IMG/VR virus record: IMGVR_UViG_3300048919_000070
Span: 1 to 64,000 of that record
DNA from: a virus
Reading direction: 5' to 3' (one strand)
Length of the DNA: 64,000 nt
Shown here: positions 8,997-17,203 of the stretch, in pieces
How positions within the stretch are numbered: the first letter of the stretch is position 1
Layout of the letters: each line of letters starts with the position of its first letter
Program-made: the position numbers and the translations under genes
Notes under the pieces: generated by a model
The model's input: only the letters and a program-made list of their open reading frames with translations
Database searches by the model: none
Told to the model about the DNA's origin: nothing

Positions 8997-9294
8997 TTTT
9001 CGCGTCCTCCAGGCTGTCGAACCAGTGAACTTCTACGCCGTGTTTGGCCAGTTCCCGCGCGCGAATCTTCTGCAGGGGAGACGGACGCTTACCGAACTGC
9101 TTTATCTCGGCCAGGATGAACTCGCTTTTATCGCCAGTCTTCCGGACGAAGCCGCGGTCTGGCATCCCGTTGAACGCCGGACTGGTGACTTTGAACTGCA
9201 TCCAGCCGTGGTACTCAGCGAACTCACAAATACTTTTTTCCACTTTCGATTCGCGGATGGTGGCGGCCACCGCGAACGGGTCTTTTCTCGGCAT
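8980..9294 (-). CDS. VRR-NUC domain nuclease
   Basis: 104 residues, the usual size of stand-alone phage VRR-NUC proteins. Catalytic pattern of the PD-(D/E)XK fold: GMPDRGF (Asp46) and FILAEIKQ (Glu63, Lys65), followed by LQKIRARELAKHGVEVHWF, the conserved helix and strand that close the domain. Family members cut branched or flap DNA. It sits between the polymerase (4-nt gap) and the helicase (17-nt overlap), so the three are probably translated together and used at replication forks. Confidence 0.88.
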   Translation of the reverse strand: MPRKDPFAVAATIRESKVEKSICEFAEYHGWMQFKVTSPAFNGMPDRGFVRKTGDKSEFILAEIKQFGKRPSPLQKIRARELAKHGVEVHWFDSLEDAKNVFRR

Positions 9295-9298
9295 ATCG

Positions 9299-11506
9299 TT
9301 AGTCCTTCATGTAGAACGGGCCAGTCCATCCAGCGCCGCCGAGGTGCATTCCTGGCGCCCATGACAGTGGGGCGGTCATATGCTCCTGCAGGCGTGGCAG
9401 CGTGTGATAGGTGTCCTTGCGTTGTTCGTGGCAGACGATTTCATCGTGGATGTGCATGACGATTTTGAAGCCGTCGCGGGTGGCGCGGATGATACCGGCT
9501 TTCAGCACGTCGCGGGCAATCGCCTGTACGATGTTTTCCACCAGTTTCCCGCCGTGGGTGTACTGACGCGACCACTTACGGGTCTTCTGGTCCATACCCA
9601 TGTACGACAACTGGTATTTCGTATACGACTCTTCGACGTAGTCCGTGACTTTGACGCGTTTCCCGTTGCCGTCGCGGACGATTTTTTCGACCTTGTTGCG
9701 GAAGGTGCGTTTGACCGGCAGCACTTTCGGGTCGAAATACCACAGGCGGCGGCCGGAAGGAAGACGAATCGCCAGGAACGGCTTACGGTACTCAAAAGTC
9801 ACGCGGCCACACTGCACCGGCTGTTTCGTTTTGAGGCACTTAAACGCGGCCTGCTCCAGTTCGAACCACAGATCAACAATCTCCGGACAGAGTTCACGGA
9901 ACACGCGAACGTGTTCTGCCGCTTCTGCCTGGGTCATGTCGACGCCCATGTTCTCCGCGTAGCCCCACAGTCCGGTACGGGTGAACGTTTCTGTTTCCAT
10001 GCCGCCGCCGAGGCGGTAGCCGCAGCCGAGCGTCGCCGGTTTGGCCATGGAGCGTTCTGCCTTCGTGACCTCGTCGTAAGCCTTGTCGTACAGGTGCATG
10101 GCGAACGATTTGTAGATATCGCGCCCACTGGACAGCACTTCCTGGAACCATTTGCAGTCCGACAGCCAGCCGATCACCACCGATTCAATCGACGCAAGGT
10201 CGCACACGCGGAATTCGTGGTCTTCCTCGGCGCGGAACGTAGAGCGGATGCAGCCGACGATGGCTTCCATTGGCTCTTTCATCCACAGGGACAATTCATC
10301 GTAACGGCCAGCACGGATGATTTCGGTGGTGGTGTTCAGTTTCCGGATGTCCCCGTCTTTCGGCTCCAGACATTTCGGGGTGCGGGGCAGGTTCTGCGCC
10401 TGTACTCTGCGCCCCGCCCAACGCTGAGTACGCTGCGCGCCCGCCATCTGGAACGCATAGCGAAAACGGCCGGCACGGGAAGCGTTGGCGATCGTGGTGT
10501 ACTTTCCGTGACTGGTGGATGCCGCCCACTTGCGCTTTTTCAGCACGACGATACAGTCTTCCGTCATCTTGTGGGAGAAGCGGTTGAGTGCGGTTTTAAC
10601 GGATGCCGCTTTACAGTCAGGGAACGGATAGCCGCGTTTCTGCAGCCATGGCAATAACTGAGCCGTGGAGTTCGGGTTGGCCAGTCCGGTGATCTCGCGC
10701 AGTTCGTTGACCAGTTCTTCCTTGCGGCGGTCTTTCAGAACGATGGCGTTCTCGGCCATGCGCAAGTCGATTGGCACCCCGCGGTCGTTGATTTCCTGAT
10801 CGATAGCGTATGTCGCCCACTCGGACGGCGGGATCGGGTATTTATCTGGCCGGTCCAGGCGCGAGGCGATACCCATCTCGGCCGCGACGTCCATGACGTT
10901 ATACACGCAGTAGGCGAACCACTCTTCCGGATACTTAGCGGGGTCGCGGAACATGCCGCCCACGTTCTTTCGCTGGCGCTCCGGAACCGGTACCGAGAAG
11001 AACTTAATCAGGTCTTTTCCGATGTCCAGTTTTGCCTGCTCTTTCAGGCCGACGGCCGCGCCAATCTGCGCCAGCGTACCGCCGAATCCCATCATGTAGG
11101 CCAGCACCATCGTACAGCGCCAGTCCTTGTAGCCGATGTTGTCGCCCAGGCCCATAGCGAACTTCGTGATGGTGCGTTCGAACTGAGCGTTGAAGGCGTG
11201 TTTCAGAACGTTAGGATCACAAAAAATCGCAATTAAGCGACTTGGGAATTTCCCCATTTCCACGTTCCAGTGGAACCAGTGATTACCGTCCGGCCTGATT
11301 TCGCACCATGTCGCCATAAGCGGGTGCGTGGATGGGTGGTTTGCGTATCTGTCCTGCCCGAACTTTTTCAGGTCTTCTTCTGAGCGCGTTTCATAGTCGA
11401 TATAGATATCGCTCGGCAGGTTTTCGCAGTTGTGATAGTCCTGGCGTTTAGCGGGAAGAACGGCAAGTTTCTTCGCTATCTCCAGGGTCATTTCGCCAAC
11501 AATCAT
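9299..11506 (-). CDS. DNA polymerase, family A, with 3'-5' exonuclease
   Basis: 735 residues, ATG 11506 behind GGAGAT. The N-terminal exonuclease has SDIYIDYETRS (Asp37, Glu39). Polymerase motifs: A, VCDLASIESVVIGWL; B, RSMAKPATLGCGYRLGGG; C, VMHIHDEIVC (Asp688, Glu689). No 5'-3' exonuclease domain is present, as usual for phage replicative enzymes. It is the likely replicative polymerase. The replication genes run SSB, polymerase, VRR-NUC, helicase, with a terminator between SSB and polymerase that would lower polymerase output relative to SSB. Confidence 0.95.
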   Translation of the reverse strand: MIVGEMTLEIAKKLAVLPAKRQDYHNCENLPSDIYIDYETRSEEDLKKFGQDRYANHPSTHPLMATWCEIRPDGNHWFHWNVEMGKFPSRLIAIFCDPNVLKHAFNAQFERTITKFAMGLGDNIGYKDWRCTMVLAYMMGFGGTLAQIGAAVGLKEQAKLDIGKDLIKFFSVPVPERQRKNVGGMFRDPAKYPEEWFAYCVYNVMDVAAEMGIASRLDRPDKYPIPPSEWATYAIDQEINDRGVPIDLRMAENAIVLKDRRKEELVNELREITGLANPNSTAQLLPWLQKRGYPFPDCKAASVKTALNRFSHKMTEDCIVVLKKRKWAASTSHGKYTTIANASRAGRFRYAFQMAGAQRTQRWAGRRVQAQNLPRTPKCLEPKDGDIRKLNTTTEIIRAGRYDELSLWMKEPMEAIVGCIRSTFRAEEDHEFRVCDLASIESVVIGWLSDCKWFQEVLSSGRDIYKSFAMHLYDKAYDEVTKAERSMAKPATLGCGYRLGGGMETETFTRTGLWGYAENMGVDMTQAEAAEHVRVFRELCPEIVDLWFELEQAAFKCLKTKQPVQCGRVTFEYRKPFLAIRLPSGRRLWYFDPKVLPVKRTFRNKVEKIVRDGNGKRVKVTDYVEESYTKYQLSYMGMDQKTRKWSRQYTHGGKLVENIVQAIARDVLKAGIIRATRDGFKIVMHIHDEIVCHEQRKDTYHTLPRLQEHMTAPLSWAPGMHLGGAGWTGPFYMKD

Positions 11507-11520
11507 TAGCCATCTCCGAT

Positions 11521-11550
11521 AAAAAAGCCGCCCCGAAGGACGGCTTTGCT
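11521..11550 (-). terminator. Intrinsic terminator between SSB and polymerase
   Basis: On the minus strand AAAGCCG, a 10-nt loop, CGGCTTT, then a T-run. It follows the SSB stop (11561) by about 10 nt and precedes the polymerase start. It probably attenuates rather than ends transcription, since no promoter is obvious before the polymerase. Confidence 0.8.
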
Positions 11551-11560
11551 GGTGGTCAGA

Positions 11561-12247
11561 TTATAAAGCGTCTTCGTCATCGTCGTTGCTGTTGCTGCTC
11601 GACTGACGGCTGCCGGATGATTTCGGCTGCTGCTTCTCGAAGTATTCATCATCTTCGTCATCGTCCCACGCGCCATCAGTGTCGATAGGTTCTTCACCCA
11701 GGCGAGTATCGTCGCGGCGCCACTTCACAGATACCAGACCGGCGTTCACACGCTTGGCCGTCGTACCTTTTTTCTGGTCGCGGTAGTTCTGGCCCCATGG
11801 GCGGATCAGCATGTCGCAGCGGACGCCAGGGTAGAACAGGTCGCGCAGTTCTTTCGCTGAGTCGATTTCATCACCATCGACAGACAGGAAAGACGGTTTA
11901 CGGGATTCGCTCGCCTTAATCTGGTACATACCGGCCAGTTCAGGTCGCAGGTCTTCATCGCCTTCAACAACGAACCATTTGTCTTTGCTGCATTTGCAGT
12001 CCTTGTCTTCCATGATCTTTTTAATCATGTCGACCAGGTATTTTTTAGACTCCTGGAAACGGTCGGACTCGATCAGACCTTCCATGCCGTACTTCTCTAC
12101 TTCGCCGCCGTCGTCACGGGTGAACTTCTGCGGTTTGTCAAAGTGCGGGTAGGAACACTTCACATCCAGAAACTTGACGTAGCCTTCTTTGTAGAAGATC
12201 ACACCTTCTTTCGGGAATTTTTTCTCAACTGTCAGTTTACGGGCCAT
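11561..12247 (-). CDS. Single-stranded DNA-binding protein, DUF2815 family
   Basis: 228 residues, ATG 12247 with GGAGAA upstream. The text VIFYKEGYVKFLDVKCSYPHFDKPQ and LIRPWGQNYRDQKKG is typical of DUF2815, a family that I recall has been shown to be an OB-fold SSB in chi-like phages. The N-terminal ~170 residues form the domain. The last ~55 are a low-complexity acidic/Ser tail ending SNSNDDDEDAL, like the acidic tails through which SSBs bind partner proteins. Position between the DUF2800 nuclease and the polymerase supports a replication role. Confidence 0.85.
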   Translation of the reverse strand: MARKLTVEKKFPKEGVIFYKEGYVKFLDVKCSYPHFDKPQKFTRDDGGEVEKYGMEGLIESDRFQESKKYLVDMIKKIMEDKDCKCSKDKWFVVEGDEDLRPELAGMYQIKASESRKPSFLSVDGDEIDSAKELRDLFYPGVRCDMLIRPWGQNYRDQKKGTTAKRVNAGLVSVKWRRDDTRLGEEPIDTDGAWDDDEDDEYFEKQQPKSSGSRQSSSNSNDDDEDAL

Positions 12248-12262
12248 GCTATTTCTCCGGTA

Positions 12263-13597
12263 TCATCGTTGTGACGGGAAGTAGAAATCGTCTTCTTCGT
12301 CGTTCATGGCAGATTTAGTATCTCCGCCAATTTCAGGTCGTTTATCGCTTAGTGGCACCAGTGTAGGCGCGCCTTTCGTCGATTTCACAATCGGACTGAG
12401 GATTTTCGGAAGTTCCTTTCTCTTCAATCCGGTGGCCATGAGTGCTTCTTCCGCCTGGTTCGGAGAAATCATCTCCGTTTTCCAGATGTCTTCTTCACTC
12501 AATCCTGCCTCAAGCAGAATCTTAACGGCTTTTTCCTCGTCTGCAAACTGCCGGAAATTACGTCCATCCACCAGTTTGTATCCAGGGACATCACCGCCAG
12601 CTAATGCTCGTCTGGTTAGTTCAGTCTGTAGCGACTTGAACCAGTTTTCTATCGTCGTCCGGTATTTCAGGACGTTGGCTAACTGCGCATTCGTCAACGA
12701 TTGAGGCGTCTGGAACTGCAGGTAAAACAAGTCCTCGTCCAGGTCTTCTTTCAGTGTCTTAATCTGCGTGTCGGTGATGGGGAATTGCCCGTCCTCCGGG
12801 AATCGCAGTTCAAGAACCTGTCGTGCCATGGCCAGTCGAGCGGGGCAGGTCTGTCGGATACGGCAGAAACCACACTGTTTCACACCGGCCACCAGCGGGG
12901 CATCAAGTTTCCATGCCTCTGCTGCCTTGCGTTTAACCAGTTCGCCGAAGCCCATCAGTTCTTCGACGGTGCATTCCCACTCTTCGAAGTGGTCGAGTCG
13001 GGGTTGCACGATGCAGATTACGATCCGCTTGATGTAGTAGAAGTCACGAATTTCCATGTACTTCGCATACGCGTAGATCAGCAACTGCGTGTTTTTGATG
13101 GCATCGACTTTAACCCCTTTCCCGTATTTCAGGTCGCGGATATAAAGCGTGTCACCGTCGATTGCACAAAAATCCAGTGTCCCTTTTTGGCCAGGCACCG
13201 GCGTTAACATCGAAAAGTCTACGCGGCTTTCTATGAACTTTTCGCCAGGGGTCATCATGCACACGTCGACATACTCTTCGACGTAGATGAACATCCCGCG
13301 CGTTATCTGTATCTCGAACCAGTCGGTGCCGTTCTCAATCCAGACCCACTCGCCTAACCGCTCTTTCGGCTTCCGGCCAGTGGTTAGCCATTGTTCCGCT
13401 AACTCATGCGCCACCGTTCCTTCGGCAGCAAAAATCCCGGTATCGTCTGGAGCCAAAATATTTGGAATCAACGAACCGGGACAGTTCATCCACCTGGACG
13501 AAGCGGACGGCGAGAATATCGAATGGTCGCCGTCCGCAAATCGTTCGTAGATGGCCTGCAGACTTAGCGAATTACAGTTCTTCTTCGCTGTTGTCAT
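12263..13597 (-). CDS. DUF2800 nuclease (Cas4/RecB-like PD-(D/E)XK)
   Basis: 444 residues. Hallmarks: FSPSASSRWMNCPGS at the N-terminus; AEGTVAHELAEQWL; the nuclease core KGTLDFCAIDGDTLYIRDLKYGKG (Asp of TLDF, Asp and Lys of DLKYGKG); and a Cys cluster CGFCRIRQTCPA, which with the N-terminal Cys could bind an Fe-S cluster as in Cas4/AddB relatives. The family accompanies DUF2815 SSBs in phages, as here. Likely a DNA exonuclease in recombination or end processing. The start at 13597 overlaps the upstream gene by 26 nt and has no strong ribosome site, so it may be translationally coupled. Confidence 0.85.
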   Translation of the reverse strand: MTTAKKNCNSLSLQAIYERFADGDHSIFSPSASSRWMNCPGSLIPNILAPDDTGIFAAEGTVAHELAEQWLTTGRKPKERLGEWVWIENGTDWFEIQITRGMFIYVEEYVDVCMMTPGEKFIESRVDFSMLTPVPGQKGTLDFCAIDGDTLYIRDLKYGKGVKVDAIKNTQLLIYAYAKYMEIRDFYYIKRIVICIVQPRLDHFEEWECTVEELMGFGELVKRKAAEAWKLDAPLVAGVKQCGFCRIRQTCPARLAMARQVLELRFPEDGQFPITDTQIKTLKEDLDEDLFYLQFQTPQSLTNAQLANVLKYRTTIENWFKSLQTELTRRALAGGDVPGYKLVDGRNFRQFADEEKAVKILLEAGLSEEDIWKTEMISPNQAEEALMATGLKRKELPKILSPIVKSTKGAPTLVPLSDKRPEIGGDTKSAMNDEEDDFYFPSQR

Positions 13598-13973
13598 CGG
13601 CGGTGTTGCCGTTGTCCAGGTCAGCGATCGCGGCGCAGATTGCGTCGTACACTTCTTTGGACTTGTCTTCCGGCACGTCAGCGATCGCGTCGTAGCCCAG
13701 TTCTTTGGTCAGCGCTTTCGCCGCCTTCATGTCGGTCGCGTTTTTATACTCGACCAGTTTCGCTTTCAGCGTGTCAGGATCAACCACTTCCGGTTTCGCT
13801 TTGCCGGTTGCTTTGCCGCCGGTTGCTTTACCTTTCGCGCCGCCGGTAGCCTTCTCGGTGGTCTTTTCGTTGCCAGCGTCAGTTGCGCCGCCGATGGTGC
13901 CGCCCGCTTTAATCAGCAGAGTCAGTTCTTTTACTGCAGCGGTGTTTTCCTGGATAGCTTGTTCGAGAGACAT
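13572..13973 (-). CDS. Small Ala/Lys-rich early protein, unknown
   Basis: 133 residues, ATG 13973 behind AGAAGGA; first gene after the promoter at 14039-14067. Three parts are visible: an N-terminal helix (EQAIQENTAAVKELTLL), a low-complexity linker of ATGGKATGKAK-type repeats, and a C-terminal helical domain ending in acidic DDNSEEEL. The start resembles many phage proteins found beside DUF2800/DUF2815 genes, but I know no function. Being promoter-proximal in the replication operon, it may be an abundant accessory DNA-binding protein; this is inference. Confidence 0.75.
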   Translation of the reverse strand: MSLEQAIQENTAAVKELTLLIKAGGTIGGATDAGNEKTTEKATGGAKGKATGGKATGKAKPEVVDPDTLKAKLVEYKNATDMKAAKALTKELGYDAIADVPEDKSKEVYDAICAAIADLDNGNTADDNSEEEL

Positions 13974-14038
13974 TCGATTTTCCTTCTAAACGGTTAATTT
14001 TCGGTGTGTCCGGTAGGCTGTTTGCCGCCGGTGATTGA

Positions 14039-14067
14039 AAGATACGCCTGACCGGAAAATACGTCAA
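14039..14067 (-). promoter_or_regulatory. Sigma-70-like promoter for the minus-strand replication operon
   Basis: Minus strand: -35 TTGACG (14067-14062), 17-nt spacer, -10 TATCTT (14044-14039). Start of transcription would be near 14032, about 60 nt before the ATG at 13973. It faces the replication genes 13973-7470. The AT-rich stretch just upstream (about 14068-14100) could act as an UP element. Confidence 0.75.
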
Positions 14068-14165
14068 CACTTTTTTCGAAAAATATTTAAAAATTTGTCG
14101 TCGGTACCGATCATGTCTGCCTCCGCGCGGGGTAATATAGCCTCGAATGTCTCTTATGCTTGCCT

Positions 14166-14183
14166 TTCTGGTACATCTGGTAC
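14166..14183 (+). repeat. Tandem 9-bp repeat in the HTH gene leader
   Basis: TTCTGGTAC followed directly by ATCTGGTAC, 40 nt before the HTH gene start. The exact 9-mer and the same 9-bp period recur in the repeat field at 17442-17468. It is a candidate operator of the HTH protein, or a second binding site of an origin-binding protein. A possible -10, TAATAT, lies upstream at 14133-14138 without a good -35. Confidence 0.6.
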
Positions 14184-14222
14184 ATCATCACGGAGATCGT
14201 AACCACCAATATGGAGTATCCA

Positions 14223-14507
14223 ATGTCACATTTACCGCTGCCAGACCACCTGAAAACCGCCGATGACGAAGGTGTTCTGCGTTTTGTTATTACGCGCGCG
14301 GGTCTGTATGCCATCAATTCTGGCTTAGTGAAGGAGATAGCGGAACACTGCGATTTACGTCCGGACGTGCTGTCCCGTTTCATGCGCGAAGGCCATTTCA
14401 CCCCGCGCGCTGCCACGTTAATCGAAAGCAAACTGGGACGCCAGTACGTCCACTGGGAATGGCTCGTTAATCCGCGCGAATGCCTGAAAAACGGAGGCAT
14501 TTATTAA
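14223..14507 (+). CDS. Small helix-turn-helix DNA-binding protein (Cro-like)
   Basis: 94 residues. The ATG at 14223 is chosen because GGAG lies 6 nt upstream; ATGs at 14160 and 14211 lack a site, and the first overlaps the repeat at 14166. The central part, SGLVKEIAEHCDLRPDVLSRFMREG, reads as a helix-turn-helix, followed by FTPRAATLIESKLG, as in phage Cro/CI-type regulators. It overlaps the primase gene by one base (TAATG). It may regulate its own leader, which carries 9-bp repeats also present at the putative origin. Confidence 0.7.
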   Translation: MSHLPLPDHLKTADDEGVLRFVITRAGLYAINSGLVKEIAEHCDLRPDVLSRFMREGHFTPRAATLIESKLGRQYVHWEWLVNPRECLKNGGIY

Positions 14508-17137
14508 TGGCTAAAACTTCGCTTCATCAAGTCGGCGAAGACCTGGCCGTTAATGGCTACATCTTTACGCCGATCCGGCGGAAATTGAAGGCGCCGTTAT
14601 TCAAAAACTGGACTACGAACGACTTCGAAGGAAACTGGGAAAACTGGGTTCTGCAACACGGTGATTGCGGGGCCGGCATCCTTACCGCCAAAAACCCTGC
14701 CGTCGACCTGGATATCCGCGACGAAGAACTCGTCGAGCACATGTCTGATTACGTGGAACTGGTGTATGGCAGCGCGCCTACGCGTGTGGGTATGGAGCCG
14801 AAACGCCTGCTGCTGTTCAAACTGTCCGGCGCTAAATTCCAGACCATGAAATCTGTCTGGCATGACGGCGACCCGAAAGACAAAAAGACCCCGAAACACG
14901 AAGTTCAGATCCTGGGGGATGGCCAGCAGTTCATCGCTTTCGGTATCCACCCCGATACGAACAAGCCGTACAAATGGGTGGCCAATGGCGACCCGACAGA
15001 AGTAGACCATGATGCCCTGCCAACGCTGACCGAAGCGCAGGCGTTCGACATCATCGCCGAGTTTGACCGCGAGTGTGCGAAACGCGGGTGGACTCACTCT
15101 ATGGCCGTGCGCGGGCAGTCCCTGGGATGGGACGACGAGGACGAAGAGTACGAAGAAGATGACTGGGTAAACTCCGCCGTCGACCAGTACAGCCAGTATG
15201 ATGGTGATTACGATGAACTGGAGCGCAAAGTTATGCTGCTGCCGGGTGCGGAGGATTACCAGCAGTGGATTCGTGTCATCGCAGCGCTGCAGACCGGTGT
15301 GGAAGACCAGGACCGGGCATACGACATCGCCCTGAAATGGTCGGCGCAGGCCAATAACTTCGACCAGGATGCTTTCGACCAGAAGTGGGACGAGGGATTC
15401 AAGCACGATAAAAAGCGCCTGATCTCCTTCCGTTCGCTGCTGCAGGAAGCCAACGAAATCGAAGACCGCCAGCGCGCGGAAGCCGTCGAAACGCTTATCC
15501 CGAAATTCTCCGGCGCCACCAGCCGCGACGAGTGGGTGGAAGCCGCCAACCATTTCCGCAAAGTCAAGATGTTCGGAATGGCGCGAATGGACGTTGTGAA
15601 GGTCGCCTGCGACAAATACAACGACCTCATGGGGCGCAAGCTGACTCCGGCGGAAATCAAGAAGAACCTGTCATACCGTATCGACCCCGACGACCTGCCA
15701 GGTTGGCTCATGCAGTGGTGTTTCAACCGCCAGACCGGCCTTTTCGTCAACATTCGAAACGGCTCGTCCAGTAGCGTCCAGGCTTTCGACCTCGCCATGC
15801 GCCGCTACATGGTGGACGAAGATCCAGACACGACTCCGGCAAAACTGGCCATGGATATTTACCAGGTTCCGGTGGTGGACGGCGTGATGTATAACCCGCT
15901 GGCGCACGGCGAAACGCCGAACGGCGAGTGGAAGCCTGTTCGTGAATGCGCGGGCCGGCCGGAGTTCTTCCGCTTCTTCGAATCCGACAACCTAGCCTAC
16001 TCCGCGGATAATGGCCGCATCTTCCTGAATACCTTCCATCCGGACACGATGGTGGATATGCCGGACGAATACAGCCAGCGCGACCTGAAAAACATCCAGA
16101 TCATGAAGGACTTTTTCATGGTTCAGTTCCCGGACCACAAAGAGCGCGAGTACGTGATGGAATACTTCGCGTGGGCGATCAAAAACCCAGGGAAGCGAAT
16201 CAACTACGCCCTGATCATCCACGGTTGCCCTGGTTCGGGTAAAACCATCATCCGCGAGATGTTCCGCTGCATCCTGGGTGACGCGAACGTCGGCGAGGTA
16301 AGCAACTCCGACCTGCAGAGTAACTTTACGAAGTGGGCTGAGTCGGACATCGTTAAATTCGTGGAAGAAGTGTCGGTGGTCGGCCACGGTTATGACGTGC
16401 TGAACAATATCAAGCCGTTCATCACTAACCCGATAATCTCCGTCCGCCGTATGCGCGAAGACAGCCTGAAAGTGCGTAACACCGCCAGTTACATCATGGT
16501 GACGAACGACCCTGCAGCGCTGCCGATCGACGACAACGACCGCCGTTATCTGGTGGTGGCCAGTCAGTTCCAGGATAAGAAGCGCGACCTGATCCCGTTC
16601 CTGAAATCTGAGCCGAATTTCTTCAAACGGTTCGACCGCGCTTTCCGTCAATCCGCTGGCGCGCTGCGCAAATGGTTCAGCGAATTCCAGTTCCGGAAAG
16701 ACTTCAATCCTTCCGGTGGCCATGCCCCGATGGACACCATGGCGCGTGAACGAATGATGGCTCTTTCGAAGGACGATTTCACCGATTCCGTGATGACGTG
16801 CGTAAGCGAAAACTCGACTCGCAACGTTTGCCGGGACATCATTTTCATGCCGGATTTGATGGCCTATCTCGATCGGGAAATTGAGAACTTTAAGGCTCCG
16901 AACTCGCGTTCGATTTCACGAAAAATGGAAGCGGCGGGATTCTATCGGGTGGCGTCCACGCACTCCGGTAAAGTTCGCATCGACGGAAAACTGGGACGCT
17001 GCTATTCACCTCAACCGAAGCATTTTGAACGCCCTGACGGTTCCCCGGATGCCGATGAAATTCGTGCATGGCTCGATCGTCATAACGAAGCGAATGTACA
17101 GGAGGAAGACGAATTCGACGAAGATGACATGCTTTAA
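14507..17137 (+). CDS. Primase-polymerase / SF3 helicase fusion
   Basis: 876 residues; ATG 14507 with GGAGG 9 nt upstream. The N-terminal bifunctional primase/polymerase domain has the catalytic AVDLDIRD (Asp67, Asp69) and the later QFIAFGIHPDT. A PriCT-like helical segment is seen around residues 235-320 (DYQQWIRVIAALQTG). The C-terminal helicase has Walker A HGCPGSGKT near residue 575, KFVEEVSV (Walker B) and MVTNDPAALPIDDNDRRY, the sensor/arginine region of D5/SF3-like helicases. It would prime and unwind at the origin. The tail FDEDDML is acidic. A terminator and a repeat field follow directly. Confidence 0.92.
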   Translation: MAKTSLHQVGEDLAVNGYIFTPIRRKLKAPLFKNWTTNDFEGNWENWVLQHGDCGAGILTAKNPAVDLDIRDEELVEHMSDYVELVYGSAPTRVGMEPKRLLLFKLSGAKFQTMKSVWHDGDPKDKKTPKHEVQILGDGQQFIAFGIHPDTNKPYKWVANGDPTEVDHDALPTLTEAQAFDIIAEFDRECAKRGWTHSMAVRGQSLGWDDEDEEYEEDDWVNSAVDQYSQYDGDYDELERKVMLLPGAEDYQQWIRVIAALQTGVEDQDRAYDIALKWSAQANNFDQDAFDQKWDEGFKHDKKRLISFRSLLQEANEIEDRQRAEAVETLIPKFSGATSRDEWVEAANHFRKVKMFGMARMDVVKVACDKYNDLMGRKLTPAEIKKNLSYRIDPDDLPGWLMQWCFNRQTGLFVNIRNGSSSSVQAFDLAMRRYMVDEDPDTTPAKLAMDIYQVPVVDGVMYNPLAHGETPNGEWKPVRECAGRPEFFRFFESDNLAYSADNGRIFLNTFHPDTMVDMPDEYSQRDLKNIQIMKDFFMVQFPDHKEREYVMEYFAWAIKNPGKRINYALIIHGCPGSGKTIIREMFRCILGDANVGEVSNSDLQSNFTKWAESDIVKFVEEVSVVGHGYDVLNNIKPFITNPIISVRRMREDSLKVRNTASYIMVTNDPAALPIDDNDRRYLVVASQFQDKKRDLIPFLKSEPNFFKRFDRAFRQSAGALRKWFSEFQFRKDFNPSGGHAPMDTMARERMMALSKDDFTDSVMTCVSENSTRNVCRDIIFMPDLMAYLDREIENFKAPNSRSISRKMEAAGFYRVASTHSGKVRIDGKLGRCYSPQPKHFERPDGSPDADEIRAWLDRHNEANVQEEDEFDEDDML

Positions 17138-17171
17138 CGATTTTCTGAAATTGGCCAATTTTTGAAATCAG

Positions 17172-17203
17172 ATCCCTGGAGAAATCCGGGGATTTTCGTT
17201 TTT
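17172..17203 (+). terminator. Intrinsic terminator after the primase-helicase gene
   Basis: ATCCCTGG, a 6-nt loop, CCGGGGAT, then TTTCGTTTTT. Eight-bp stem with one G-U pair, 35 nt after the stop. Confidence 0.85.

Noticed and set aside
9380-10657. 425-codon open frame antisense to the DNA polymerase
   Set aside because: Product of GC-rich codon usage on the opposite strand; composition His/Arg/Val-rich with no motif, no ribosome site.
14597-15553. 318-codon frame antisense to the primase gene
   Set aside because: Same reason: antisense shadow of a gene with clear motifs.
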